This document shows, piece after piece, positions 29,332 to 37,219 of a stretch of DNA of 64,000 nucleotides. This DNA is from Serinibacter arcticus (lineage in GTDB: Bacteria; Actinomycetota; Actinomycetes; Actinomycetales; Beutenbergiaceae), in assembly GCF_003121705.1 (NCBI RefSeq), contig NZ_PYHR01000002.1:868001-932000 (forward strand), written 5' to 3'. Each line of letters opens with the position of its first letter. Position 1 is the stretch's first letter. Position numbers and translations under genes: made by a program. Below the pieces are notes generated by a model. It saw nothing but the letters and a program-made list of their open reading frames with translations. It was not told where the DNA came from and made no database searches.

Positions 29332-30175
29332 CGTCGGGAGCCAGGCGCCCGAGCTGGTCGACCCAGGCGAGCGGCGCGGTCGAGTCGATCACGCGCGAGA
29401 AGCTGATGCGCTCGCTGGCCACCGTGGCGGCCACGACGACGGCGAGCGCGGACGCCCGCACGGCCGGGTGAGTCCGCGCGGCCAGGGCCACCCCGAGGGC
29501 GGCTCCCAGCGCGTTGGCGCCCGTGTCCCCGAGCATCGTGGTCTCGGCCAGGTCGGTGGGCGCGGCGGCGACCGCGGCCCCGACGGCGGCCGCGGCCACC
29601 CCGGCCCCAGCCCCGCCCGCGAGCGCGAGCGGCGCCCCGATCAGCGCGGTCGCCTTGAGCGCCCGCCCGGGCCGGAGGTCGAGCAGGTTGAGCAGGTTGG
29701 CGGTGCCGGCCACGAGGGCACCGCTGGTGACGGCGTCCAGGGCGGTCATCCCGAGCCGGCGCGAGCCGTCGGCGTCGCGTCGGCGACCGTCGGCGAGCAC
29801 GGCGCCCGCCACGAGGCTCGCGGCCGTGATGCCGAGCAGCTTGACGGCCCCCGTCGTGACGGTGCCGTGCGCCAGCGCCGTGAGGTGGCCGCGCAGCCCC
29901 TTGGTCGAGCGATCCTCGGGACGCTCGGTCAGGTCGTCCAGCGCCCCCAGACCGCCCGCGGCCGCGGCGGCCACGACCCCGGCGACGGCGGGGCGACCGC
30001 CTGCCGAGGCCGTGCCGGCCAGCGTGCCGAGCGAGGTCGCGATGCCGCCGGAGAGGCTGACGGTCCGACCGCGGAAGTTCGTCCGACGCCAGGACTCGCG
30101 CTCGCTGCGTCGCGCCTGGACGCTCGCGGCGACCGTCCACGCGGCCGCGTGGATCGCGGGGAGGAGACGGCTCAC
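29318..30175 (-). CDS. MraY-like membrane protein (polyprenyl-phosphate phosphosugar transferase fold)
   Basis: A 285-residue protein with about eight hydrophobic segments. It keeps three markers of the MraY/WecA family: an Asp-Asp pair followed by a charged loop (LGALDDLTERPEDRSTKG), NLLNLLDLRPG (matching the NxxNxxDG region) and TTMLGDTGANALGA (matching FxGDxGS). It is shorter than MraY and diverges elsewhere, so catalysis is uncertain. It lies between steB and murJ, overlapping both. It could load a sugar-phosphate on undecaprenyl phosphate for the adjacent GT4 enzyme and flippase, or be an inactive regulator. GTG 30175 is the start. Confidence 0.7.
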   Translation of the reverse strand: MSRLLPAIHAAAWTVAASVQARRSERESWRRTNFRGRTVSLSGGIATSLGTLAGTASAGGRPAVAGVVAAAAAGGLGALDDLTERPEDRSTKGLRGHLTALAHGTVTTGAVKLLGITAASLVAGAVLADGRRRDADGSRRLGMTALDAVTSGALVAGTANLLNLLDLRPGRALKATALIGAPLALAGGAGAGVAAAAVGAAVAAAPTDLAETTMLGDTGANALGAALGVALAARTHPAVRASALAVVVAATVASERISFSRVIDSTAPLAWVDQLGRLAPDDARS

Positions 30176-31290
30176 GCGCCGTCACCGCCGTCGGTCGCCG
30201 ACGGGTCGTCGGTCCCGATGGGGTCGTCCGTCCCGGTGGGGTCGTCCGTCCCGGTGGGGTCGTCCGTGGCCGTGGGGTCGTCGGGGCTCCCCGGGGCGTC
30301 GGTGCCGGTCGGGTCCGGCGCCGGCTCGAGCGCGGGGGGCCCGGTGAGCTCCTGGGTGGCGGGGAGCGGGTCCTGGGCCCCGATCCCCGAACCGTAGGGC
30401 GTGGGCTCCTCCTCGGCGGCGACGGCGGCGAGCGCGAGCGGCACGGTCACCTGGCCGGGGACGGTGCCCAGCCCGTCGACCGTGGTGACGGTCCGCTCGC
30501 CCCGCACACGCACCAGGAGATCGGTGTCGATGGCGGCGTAGCCGGCGACGACGGTGGGTGCCGCCTCGGCCGTGGCGGCGAGCGTGAGCGCCCACGTGAC
30601 GTTGGTGGGCTCGAGCTCGGGATCGACCGTCGCGTCGGGCTCGAGCGGCACCTGCGGCGTCGTGAGCACGAGGACGAGGTCGGCGGGGGCCGCCTCGCCC
30701 TGGACGCTGACGAGCGCGTCGCCGCCGTCGGTGAGGGCCTCGAGCACGGAGGTGGCCCGCGACGAGGGGACCCGGGGGCTGCTCGCGTCGGCGTCGGTGA
30801 GGGCGACGGCGAGCGCCGTGCCGAGCACGACGTCGTCCGTCTCGGACGAGCTGATCCCGGAGAGGTCGCTGCGGGCGGTGTCCGCGACGTCGCCCCGCGC
30901 GGACTCCGCGCCGGGCGCGGCCCAGTCCGCGGAGAGCTCGACGCGCGCGGTGATCTCGCCGCCCGCCTGCTCGATCCGCTGGGTGACCGCGGCAGCGACG
31001 TCGTCCGTCACGCCGGGGAGCGTGGCGACGGCGACCCGGTAGCCCGGGAGGACGTCGTCGAGCAGGGCGGGGGCCGAGGCCTCGATGAAGGCGGTGTCGA
31101 TCTCGATGGCGCGACGGTTCTCGTCGACCTCGACGCGCAGCGCCTCCTTCTCCTCGCGGAGCACCTCGACCTGACCGGTGAGCTGGTCGGAGATCGTGTC
31201 GCGCAGTGGACCCGCGCCGAGCACGATGCCCACGGCGAGCGCGAGGAAGACGGAGATGAGGGAGACCAGGTGGTAGCGGAAGTCGATCAC
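30172..31290 (-). CDS. steB: SteB/MctB-family membrane protein
   Basis: A 372-residue protein with one N-terminal membrane helix (LISVFLALAVGIVLGAGPL) and an external coiled-coil (VLREEKEALRVEVDENRR). A larger extracytoplasmic domain follows, then a low-complexity tail of DDPTGTD repeats. Mycobacterial MctB (Rv1698) is reported as an outer-membrane copper efflux channel; the Corynebacterium homologue SteB acts with SteA in cell separation. In an organism without a mycomembrane the cell-division role fits better, and steA is directly upstream. GTG 31290 has GGAGG eight bases before it; an ATG at 31305 would place the start within that site. Confidence 0.82.
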   Translation of the reverse strand: MIDFRYHLVSLISVFLALAVGIVLGAGPLRDTISDQLTGQVEVLREEKEALRVEVDENRRAIEIDTAFIEASAPALLDDVLPGYRVAVATLPGVTDDVAAAVTQRIEQAGGEITARVELSADWAAPGAESARGDVADTARSDLSGISSSETDDVVLGTALAVALTDADASSPRVPSSRATSVLEALTDGGDALVSVQGEAAPADLVLVLTTPQVPLEPDATVDPELEPTNVTWALTLAATAEAAPTVVAGYAAIDTDLLVRVRGERTVTTVDGLGTVPGQVTVPLALAAVAAEEEPTPYGSGIGAQDPLPATQELTGPPALEPAPDPTGTDAPGSPDDPTATDDPTGTDDPTGTDDPIGTDDPSATDGGDGA

Positions 31291-31294
31291 GTCG

Positions 31295-32485
31295 TCATCC
31301 TCCAAAGAATCGTCGGACGGAGGTGGCGATGTCGTCCCACCGGGCCAGGAGCAGCTCGACGGCGGCCTGACCGGCCGGCGTGACGGCGAGCGCCACGACG
31401 AGCGCGGCGAGGCCGGCGAGCAGGAGCAGCACCAGCTGCCAGGTCGAGATGGACGAGCGGTACAGGCGCGAGACGCCCTTGGCGTCGACGAGCTTGCTGC
31501 CCACGCGCAGGCGCGTGAGGAAGGTGCTGGCCATGCCGGAGCGGCCCTTGTCCAGGAACTCCACCAGCGTGGCGTGGGTGCCGACGGCGACGATCAGGGT
31601 CGCGCCCATGTCGTCGGCCAGCAGCATCGCGACGTCCTCGCTCGTGCCGGTCGCGGGGAAGACGATGTGCTTGGCGCCGAGCTCGGCGACGCGCGCGGCA
31701 CCGGGGGCGCGGCCGTCGCGGTAGGCGTGGACGACCACCTCGGCGCCGGACGTCAGCGCGCTGTCGGAGACCGAGTCCATGTCACCCACGATGAGGTCGG
31801 GCTTCCAGCCGGCCTCGATGATGGCGTCGGCCCCGCCGTCGACCCCGATCAGCACGGGACGGCTCTCGCGGATGAAGGACCGCAGCATCGCGAGGTCCTC
31901 CTTGTAGTGGTACCCGCGGACCACGATGAGGACGGCGCGGCCCTCGATCTTCGTGTCGACACGGGGCACCCCGATGCCGTCGAGGAGCAGGTCGCGCTCC
32001 TTCAGCATGTACTCCATGGTGTTCTCGGCGAAGGCCTCGAGCTGGTCGGACAGGCCCTCGCGCGCGGCGGCCTGGTCGGCCTCGACGGTCTCGGCCGTCT
32101 GCCGCACGCCCGTCGCGATCTCCTTGCCCGCGACCAGGACGGTCGCGTCCCTGACCTCGAGCCGCGCGCCGTCCTTCAGCGCCATGAGGTTCTCGCCCAG
32201 CCCGTCGACGAGCAGGATGCCGGCGTCGAGCAGGATCTGCGGACCGACGTTGGGGTAGCGCCCGGAGGTCGACTCCGCGGCGTTGAGCACCGCCGACGGC
32301 GAGCACGCGACGAGGGCCTCGGCCGAGACCCTGTCGATGTCCATGTGGTCGATCACGGCGATGTCGCCTGACCGCAGCCGCTTCGTCAGCGTCTTCGTGC
32401 GGTGGTCGACGCGCGCCGGCCCGACGAGGGTCCCGTCGGGTTCGATGCGGGGCGCGGCGGTGCGGCGCGGCAGGCGAAGTCTCAT
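31295..32485 (-). CDS. steA: SteA-like cell-separation protein with thiamin pyrophosphokinase-type domain
   Basis: A 396-residue protein. The N-terminal half contains IDHMDIDRVSAEALVACSPSAV. The middle resembles the thiamin pyrophosphokinase fold (LIGVDGGADAIIEAGWKPD, then GDMDSVSD), and one C-terminal membrane helix follows (WQLVLLLLAGLAALVVALAV). In Corynebacterium glutamicum SteA partners SteB to activate septal peptidoglycan hydrolysis; a true thiamin role is unlikely. It is eight bases after recN and four before steB, so the pair is probably co-translated. Confidence 0.85.
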   Translation of the reverse strand: MRLRLPRRTAAPRIEPDGTLVGPARVDHRTKTLTKRLRSGDIAVIDHMDIDRVSAEALVACSPSAVLNAAESTSGRYPNVGPQILLDAGILLVDGLGENLMALKDGARLEVRDATVLVAGKEIATGVRQTAETVEADQAAAREGLSDQLEAFAENTMEYMLKERDLLLDGIGVPRVDTKIEGRAVLIVVRGYHYKEDLAMLRSFIRESRPVLIGVDGGADAIIEAGWKPDLIVGDMDSVSDSALTSGAEVVVHAYRDGRAPGAARVAELGAKHIVFPATGTSEDVAMLLADDMGATLIVAVGTHATLVEFLDKGRSGMASTFLTRLRVGSKLVDAKGVSRLYRSSISTWQLVLLLLAGLAALVVALAVTPAGQAAVELLLARWDDIATSVRRFFGG

Positions 32486-32493
32486 ATCGCCGC

Positions 32494-34221
32494 CTATCGT
32501 CCCACGCCCGACCTCTCCAGGAGGTCTGCCGCGTGCTCGAGCGCCGTGGCGGTCGTCTCACCCGAGAGCATCCTGGCGAGCTCGGCCGTCCGCTCGGCGC
32601 CGCTGACCGCGCGCACGCTCGTGACGGTGCCGTCCTCGGCCTCGGTGTCCTTCTCCACGACGATGTGGTGGTCGGCGTAGGCCGCCACCTGGGCCAGGTG
32701 GGTGACGACGACGACCTGCGCCGTACGCGAGAGCTCGGCGAGCCGCTGGCCCACCTGGCTCGCGGTGCGGCCGCCGATCCCGGCGTCGACCTCGTCGAAG
32801 ACGAACGTCGTGGGCGTCGCCTCGCCGGCGTCGGCCAGCGCGACCTCGAGCGCGAGCATGACGCGGGAGATCTCGCCGCCGGACGCGCCCTGGCCCAGCG
32901 GTCGCGACGGCGCCCCCGGGTGCGGCACGAGCATGATCGCCACGTCGTCGGCGCCGGAGGCACCGAGCGAGGTCGGCTCGACGGCGACCTCGACCTGCGC
33001 GCTCGCCATCGCGAGGCCGGCGAGCTCGCTCGTGACGACGGCCGCGAGGCGGTCGCCCGCGGCGCGACGGGCTGCGGTGATCTCGGCCGCGACGGCGGTG
33101 CACTCCCGGGTCAGGTCCCTCACCTGCTGCTGCAGCGACTCGAGGTCCTGGCCCGGCCCCGTCAGCTCCTCGAGGCGGGCTCGGGCGTGCGTGGCCCACA
33201 GGATGACGGCGTCGGTGCTGCCCGCGGGCGGGTCCTCGGGGCCGCGATCGGCCCACGGGACGCCGTAGGTGCGGCCGAGGGTGCCCAGCACAGCGCGGCG
33301 CGCGTGCACGACGTCGAGGCGTCGAGGATCCACCTCGAGTCCGGCGACGTAGGTGCCGAGCTCCGTGCCCAGCTCGCCGACGGCGTGCGCCGAGGCGGTG
33401 ATCTGCTCGGCCAGCGTGCCCAGCTCGGGGTCGTGCTCGGAGGCGCGGGCGAGCCCGCGGGCCGCCGTCTCGAGCAGGTTGACCGCACCGAGGTCGTCGG
33501 CACTCCGGCCCGACATCGCCTCCATCGCCTCGGCGGCGGCCGACCGCAGCACCTCGACGTTGTCGAGCCGGTCGACCTCCTCGCGCAGCGCGAGGTCCTC
33601 GCCCGGCTGCGGCTCGGCGTCGTCGATCTCCGCCAGCGCCGTCGTGAGCGAGGAGATCTCCAGCGCGCGCGTGCGGCCCTGGGCCGTGAACTCGGCGAGG
33701 GCTCCCTCGGCGTGACGCAGCTCCGCGTGCCGAGCCCGCATGGTCGCGAGGACGGCGGGGTGGTCGGGGCCGGCGAAGGCGTCGACGACGTCGCGCTGGG
33801 TGCTGCGCGAGCGGAGGTGGAACTGGTCCGCCTGACCGTGCACGGTGACGAGCTGCTCGCCGATCTGGCTGAGGACGCCCTGCGGCACGCTCGTCCCGCC
33901 GACGTGGGCGCGCGAGCGGCCCTGCGCGACGACGGTGCGCGCCAGGATGAGCGCGTCGTCGTCGAGCTCGGCCCCGGCGTCCGCCGCGCGCTCGAGCGCG
34001 GCGGCGGGCGCCCCGGTGAAGCGGCCCTCGACGACGGCGCGCTCGGCCCCGGCGCGCACACGGGAGGGGTCGGCCTTGCCGCCGAGGAGCAGGTCCAGCG
34101 CGCTCAGCAGCATCGTCTTGCCCGCGCCGGTCTCGCCCGTGATCGCCGTGAAGCCGGCGGACGGTTCCAGCCTGGCCTCGACGATGACGCCGAGGTCGCG
34201 GATGTGCAGCTCCTCGATCAC
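32494..34221 (-). CDS. recN: DNA repair protein RecN
   Basis: A 575-residue SMC-like ATPase for double-strand break repair. Walker A is ITGETGAGKTML near residue 30. A long central coiled-coil includes a Glu/Arg-rich helical region. The C-terminal lobe has the signature GQGASGGEISRVMLALEV and Walker B TFVFDEVDAGIGGR. GTG 34221 overlaps the nadK stop (GTGA), and the first residues VIEELHIRDLGVI are the normal RecN N-terminus. The nadK-recN pairing is widespread in actinobacteria. Confidence 0.95.
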   Translation of the reverse strand: MIEELHIRDLGVIVEARLEPSAGFTAITGETGAGKTMLLSALDLLLGGKADPSRVRAGAERAVVEGRFTGAPAAALERAADAGAELDDDALILARTVVAQGRSRAHVGGTSVPQGVLSQIGEQLVTVHGQADQFHLRSRSTQRDVVDAFAGPDHPAVLATMRARHAELRHAEGALAEFTAQGRTRALEISSLTTALAEIDDAEPQPGEDLALREEVDRLDNVEVLRSAAAEAMEAMSGRSADDLGAVNLLETAARGLARASEHDPELGTLAEQITASAHAVGELGTELGTYVAGLEVDPRRLDVVHARRAVLGTLGRTYGVPWADRGPEDPPAGSTDAVILWATHARARLEELTGPGQDLESLQQQVRDLTRECTAVAAEITAARRAAGDRLAAVVTSELAGLAMASAQVEVAVEPTSLGASGADDVAIMLVPHPGAPSRPLGQGASGGEISRVMLALEVALADAGEATPTTFVFDEVDAGIGGRTASQVGQRLAELSRTAQVVVVTHLAQVAAYADHHIVVEKDTEAEDGTVTSVRAVSGAERTAELARMLSGETTATALEHAADLLERSGVGR

Positions 34222-35093
34222 TGCTGGCGCCCCCCTCGCCAGCCGGCGACCGGAAGGTCGAACTTGCGCACCAGACGCTCCGAGAACGGGCCGGGGCGAA
34301 GTCGTGCGAGGTTGACCGGCTCCGCGCCGCGTCGCGCCTCGACCCTGCTGCCCGGGGGCAGCGTGAGCGTGCGGCGCCCGTCGCACCACATGGTGGCGGT
34401 GGTGTCGGTGCGCGTCAGGAGCTCGACCTCGAGCACGCTGGAGGGCCCGACGACGAGCGGCCGGGCGAACAGCGCGTGGGCGCTGAGCGGGACGAGCAGG
34501 AGGGCCTCGACGTCGGGCCACACGACGGGGCCGCCGGCCGAGAACGCGTAGGCGGTCGATCCCGTCGGCGTGGCGAGCACCACGCCGTCGCACCCGAACG
34601 TCTCCAGCGCGCGACCGTCGACGCCGATCGCGAGCTCGATCATCCGCTCGGGACGGTTCTTCTCGACCGTGGCCTCGTTCATCGCCCACGCCTGGTGGAC
34701 CATGCCGTCGGGCGTGATCGCGGTGACGTCGATCGTCATGCGGCGCTCGACGGCGTAGTCGCGGCGCGCGATCTGGTCGACGAGGTCGTTGATCTCGGCG
34801 ACGTCGAACTCCGCCAGGAAGCCGACGTGGCCGAGGTTGATGCCGACGACGGGCACGTCGGTGCCGCGGACGAGCTCGACCGCGCGCAGGATCGTGCCGT
34901 CGCCGCCGAGGACGACGACGACCTCGACCGTGCTCAGACGCGCGCGCTCCTCGGGGAGGACCGGCGCCGGGACGGCGACGTCCTCGGCGGCCCTGACGGC
35001 GATGCCGTGCACGGCCAGTCGTTGCTCGAGCTCGGCGCGCGCGGCGAGCGCGCGGGCGTGCGTGTGCGAGACGACGAGAACTTCGCGATTCAC
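34218..35093 (-). CDS. nadK: NAD kinase
   Basis: A 291-residue ATP-NAD kinase that makes NADP. The diagnostic motifs are VVLGGDGTILRA, NLGHVGFLAE and GVVLATPTGSTAYAFSAGGP, and all are intact. GTG 35093 is preferred over ATG 35105 because it overlaps the tlyA stop in a GTGA and has GGGGGA just upstream. It lies between tlyA and recN, the usual actinobacterial order. Confidence 0.95.
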   Translation of the reverse strand: MNREVLVVSHTHARALAARAELEQRLAVHGIAVRAAEDVAVPAPVLPEERARLSTVEVVVVLGGDGTILRAVELVRGTDVPVVGINLGHVGFLAEFDVAEINDLVDQIARRDYAVERRMTIDVTAITPDGMVHQAWAMNEATVEKNRPERMIELAIGVDGRALETFGCDGVVLATPTGSTAYAFSAGGPVVWPDVEALLLVPLSAHALFARPLVVGPSSVLEVELLTRTDTTATMWCDGRRTLTLPPGSRVEARRGAEPVNLARLRPGPFSERLVRKFDLPVAGWRGGRQQ

Positions 35094-35941
35094 CACGTCC
35101 CCCATTCTGCGGGGTGGAGGCCTCCGGAGACGGCACCCGACGCGAGTCGGCGGTGCTCCGTCTGGGAGACGTTCCTGGGGACAGCCGTCGCCCGCGCGGC
35201 GTCGCGGCGCAGCCACACGACGAACTCGCGGTTGCCGTGCGTGCCCTCGAGCGGGCTGGGGAGCACGGCCGCGGCCAGCATCCCGGCCTCGATCGCGCCG
35301 TCGAGCACGCCGGCGACGGCGTCGGCGTGCGCGCGCGGGTCCGTGACCACTCCCCCGGAACCGAGCCGTTCGCGGCCGACCTCGAACTGCGGCTTCACGA
35401 GGAGGACGGCATCGGCGTCGGGTGTCAGGCACGCGGTGAGCGGCGGGATCACGAGGCCGAGCGAGATGAACGACAGGTCGGCCACCAGCAACGAGGCGGG
35501 CTCCCCCACCACCGCGGGGTCGATCGAGCGGACGTTCGTGTGCTCGACGACCGTGACTCGCGGATCGGCGCGGATGCGCGGATCGAGCTGACCGCTGCCG
35601 ACGTCGACGGCGACGACGTGGTCCGCCCCGCGGCGCAGGACCACGTCGGTGAACCCGCCCGTGGACGCGCCCGCGTCGAGCACCCGGGCTCCGGCCACGA
35701 CCGGTCCCTCGAGCCCCCCCGCCGCCAGGGAGTCGAGCGCCCCGGCGAGCTTGTGGGCCGCCCGGGAGACGTAACCCTCCCCCGCGTCGACCACCAGCAC
35801 GGAGGTCGACGGCACAGGGGTCGAGGGCCGCGCGAGCTCGACGCCGTCGAGCGTGACCGACCCCTGCGCGATCAGGCGCTGCGCCTGGGTACGGGAGGTG
35901 GCCAGGCCGCGGGCGACGAGCTCGACGTCGGCGCGCACCAC
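35090..35941 (-). CDS. tlyA: TlyA-type rRNA 2'-O-methyltransferase
   Basis: A 283-residue protein with an N-terminal S4 RNA-binding domain (residues about 3-60) and a C-terminal FtsJ/RrmJ-like methyltransferase. The SAM motif is ARVLDAGASTGGFTDVVL; the catalytic K-D-K-E pattern is suggested by DLSFISL, LLVKPQFE and the final EFVVWL. In mycobacteria TlyA methylates 16S C1409 and 23S C1920 and affects capreomycin sensitivity. Two consecutive GTG codons (35941, 35938) could start it; the upstream small gene ends at the adjacent base. Confidence 0.92.
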   Translation of the reverse strand: MVRADVELVARGLATSRTQAQRLIAQGSVTLDGVELARPSTPVPSTSVLVVDAGEGYVSRAAHKLAGALDSLAAGGLEGPVVAGARVLDAGASTGGFTDVVLRRGADHVVAVDVGSGQLDPRIRADPRVTVVEHTNVRSIDPAVVGEPASLLVADLSFISLGLVIPPLTACLTPDADAVLLVKPQFEVGRERLGSGGVVTDPRAHADAVAGVLDGAIEAGMLAAAVLPSPLEGTHGNREFVVWLRRDAARATAVPRNVSQTEHRRLASGAVSGGLHPAEWGTW

Positions 35942-36127
35942 CTAGGACCCCGTGTCGTCGAGCCTGTCCGCGAGGGTGCGGTGCAGGTCCTCGAACAGCG
36001 TGACGTGCTCGCGGATGGTCATGGCCGCGAGCTGCTCGGCGTCGGGGAGCTCCGGGAGCGGCTCGACGGCGGTGTGTCCCGCGGGCGGGGTCGGCCGCGG
36101 GACCGGGGGTCCTGGGGTGATCGCCAT
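35942..36127 (-). CDS. small conserved hypothetical protein
   Basis: A 61-residue protein, Pro-rich in its first half (GPPVPRPTPPAG) and helical and acidic in the second (DAEQLAAMTIREHVTLFEDLHRTLADRLDD). It has no signal or membrane segment and no recognised domain. It lies between the HAD phosphatase and tlyA; small genes of this kind occur at the same place in related genomes. The close fit between its neighbours and its coding-like composition support it as real. Function unknown. Confidence 0.7.
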   Translation of the reverse strand: MAITPGPPVPRPTPPAGHTAVEPLPELPDAEQLAAMTIREHVTLFEDLHRTLADRLDDTGS

Positions 36128-36175
36128 GCTCGTGTCCTCTCCCTCGGGTCCGGCGGTTGCCGGGCCGGTCCCGAC

Positions 36176-37219
36176 TCAGCCCTCGACGACGTCCAGCGCG
36201 CGTCGCACGAGAACGGCGGGCGTTCCCGCGTCGGCGGCCGCCCAGGCGGCGCAGCACGCCGCCCGGAGCTCGTCGAGCGTGATCGTGGTCGCCTCGTCGA
36301 TGGCGACGGGGACGCCGTCGCGCAGGAGAACGAGATCGGCGTCGACCACACGGGCGCCGGCGGTGCCGGAGCGCCAGACGTCGCCGTCGCGCACGACCTC
36401 GGGGTGGGTCTGGAGCAGACCGCGGAGGTCGATCGCGAGCAGGTCCGGGCGCTCGTGCGGGAGGGCCGTGAGCAGGTCGTAGCTCTGGCTCACGCCGGTG
36501 AGGACGTGGAGCCCCGGCATGCCGGCGGCGCGCGCGCCGGCGAGGTCGGTGTCGAGCCGGTCGCCGACGACGATCGGGGTCGTCGAGCCGACGAGCCCCG
36601 CCGCCTCGTGGAAGATGCCGGCCTCGGGCTTGCCCGACGACGTGGGGCGGACCCCGGTCGCGTTCACCACCGCGGCGACGAGTGAGCCGTTGCCGACCGC
36701 CATCCCCCGCTCGGTGGGCAGCGTCGCGTCGAGGTTGGTCGCGACGTAGCGCGCTCCCTGCCCGACGGCGTAGGCCGCCTCGGTCAGCTGGGCCCAGCCG
36801 ACCTCGGGGCCGTACCCCTGCGCGACGGCGTCGGGGCGCTCGTCGGCGCTGGTGACGACGCGGAAGCCCTGTGCCTCCATCGCCTGGGCGAGTCCGGGAC
36901 CGCCGACGCACAGCACGGTCGAACCGCGCGGCAGGTCGACGGCCAGCATCGCGGCCGCCGCGAGCGAGGACGTCATGACGTGGGCCGGATCCGTGGGGAT
37001 GCCCAGACCGGTGAGCTGGTCGGCCACCACCTGGGGCGGTCGCCCGGCGTTGTTCGTCACGTACACGGGCTGCGAGCCGGCCGCCGCCGCAGCAGCGATG
37101 GCGTCGGCCGCGTGCTCGACCGCGAGGGCGCCGCGGTACACGACGCCGTCGAGGTCGAGCAGGACGGCGTCATGCGCCTCGACCAACGGGGTCGCGGATG
37201 CCTTCAGGTAGCTGCTCAA
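36176..37219 (-). CDS. HAD-superfamily phosphatase, NagD/phosphoglycolate type
   Basis: A 347-residue HAD type IIA hydrolase. The nucleophile is D22 in [11 protein letters not shown]. Motif II is [10 protein letters not shown], the motif III Lys is in [10 protein letters not shown] and motif IV is [17 protein letters not shown]. The cap between motifs II and III is the C2 type of NagD, PGP and related enzymes. The last 90 residues extend past the HAD fold ([18 protein letters not shown]). TTG 37219 overlaps the stop of the repeat protein (TTGA). The exact substrate, a small phosphate ester such as 2-phosphoglycolate or a nucleotide, is unknown. Confidence 0.88.
   Translation of the reverse strand: MSSYLKASATPLVEAHDAVLLDLDGVVYRGALAVEHAADAIAAAAAAGSQPVYVTNNAGRPPQVVADQLTGLGIPTDPAHVMTSSLAAAAMLAVDLPRGSTVLCVGGPGLAQAMEAQGFRVVTSADERPDAVAQGYGPEVGWAQLTEAAYAVGQGARYVATNLDATLPTERGMAVGNGSLVAAVVNATGVRPTSSGKPEAGIFHEAAGLVGSTTPIVVGDRLDTDLAGARAAGMPGLHVLTGVSQSYDLLTALPHERPDLLAIDLRGLLQTHPEVVRDGDVWRSGTAGARVVDADLVLLRDGVPVAIDEATTITLDELRAACCAAWAAADAGTPAVLVRRALDVVEG

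Noticed and set aside
30172-31290. Copper-efflux channel as the primary function of the SteB/MctB homologue
   Set aside because: The porin role is reported for mycobacteria with an outer membrane. The adjacent steA and the lack of mycolate genes here favour cell separation, though copper involvement is not excluded.
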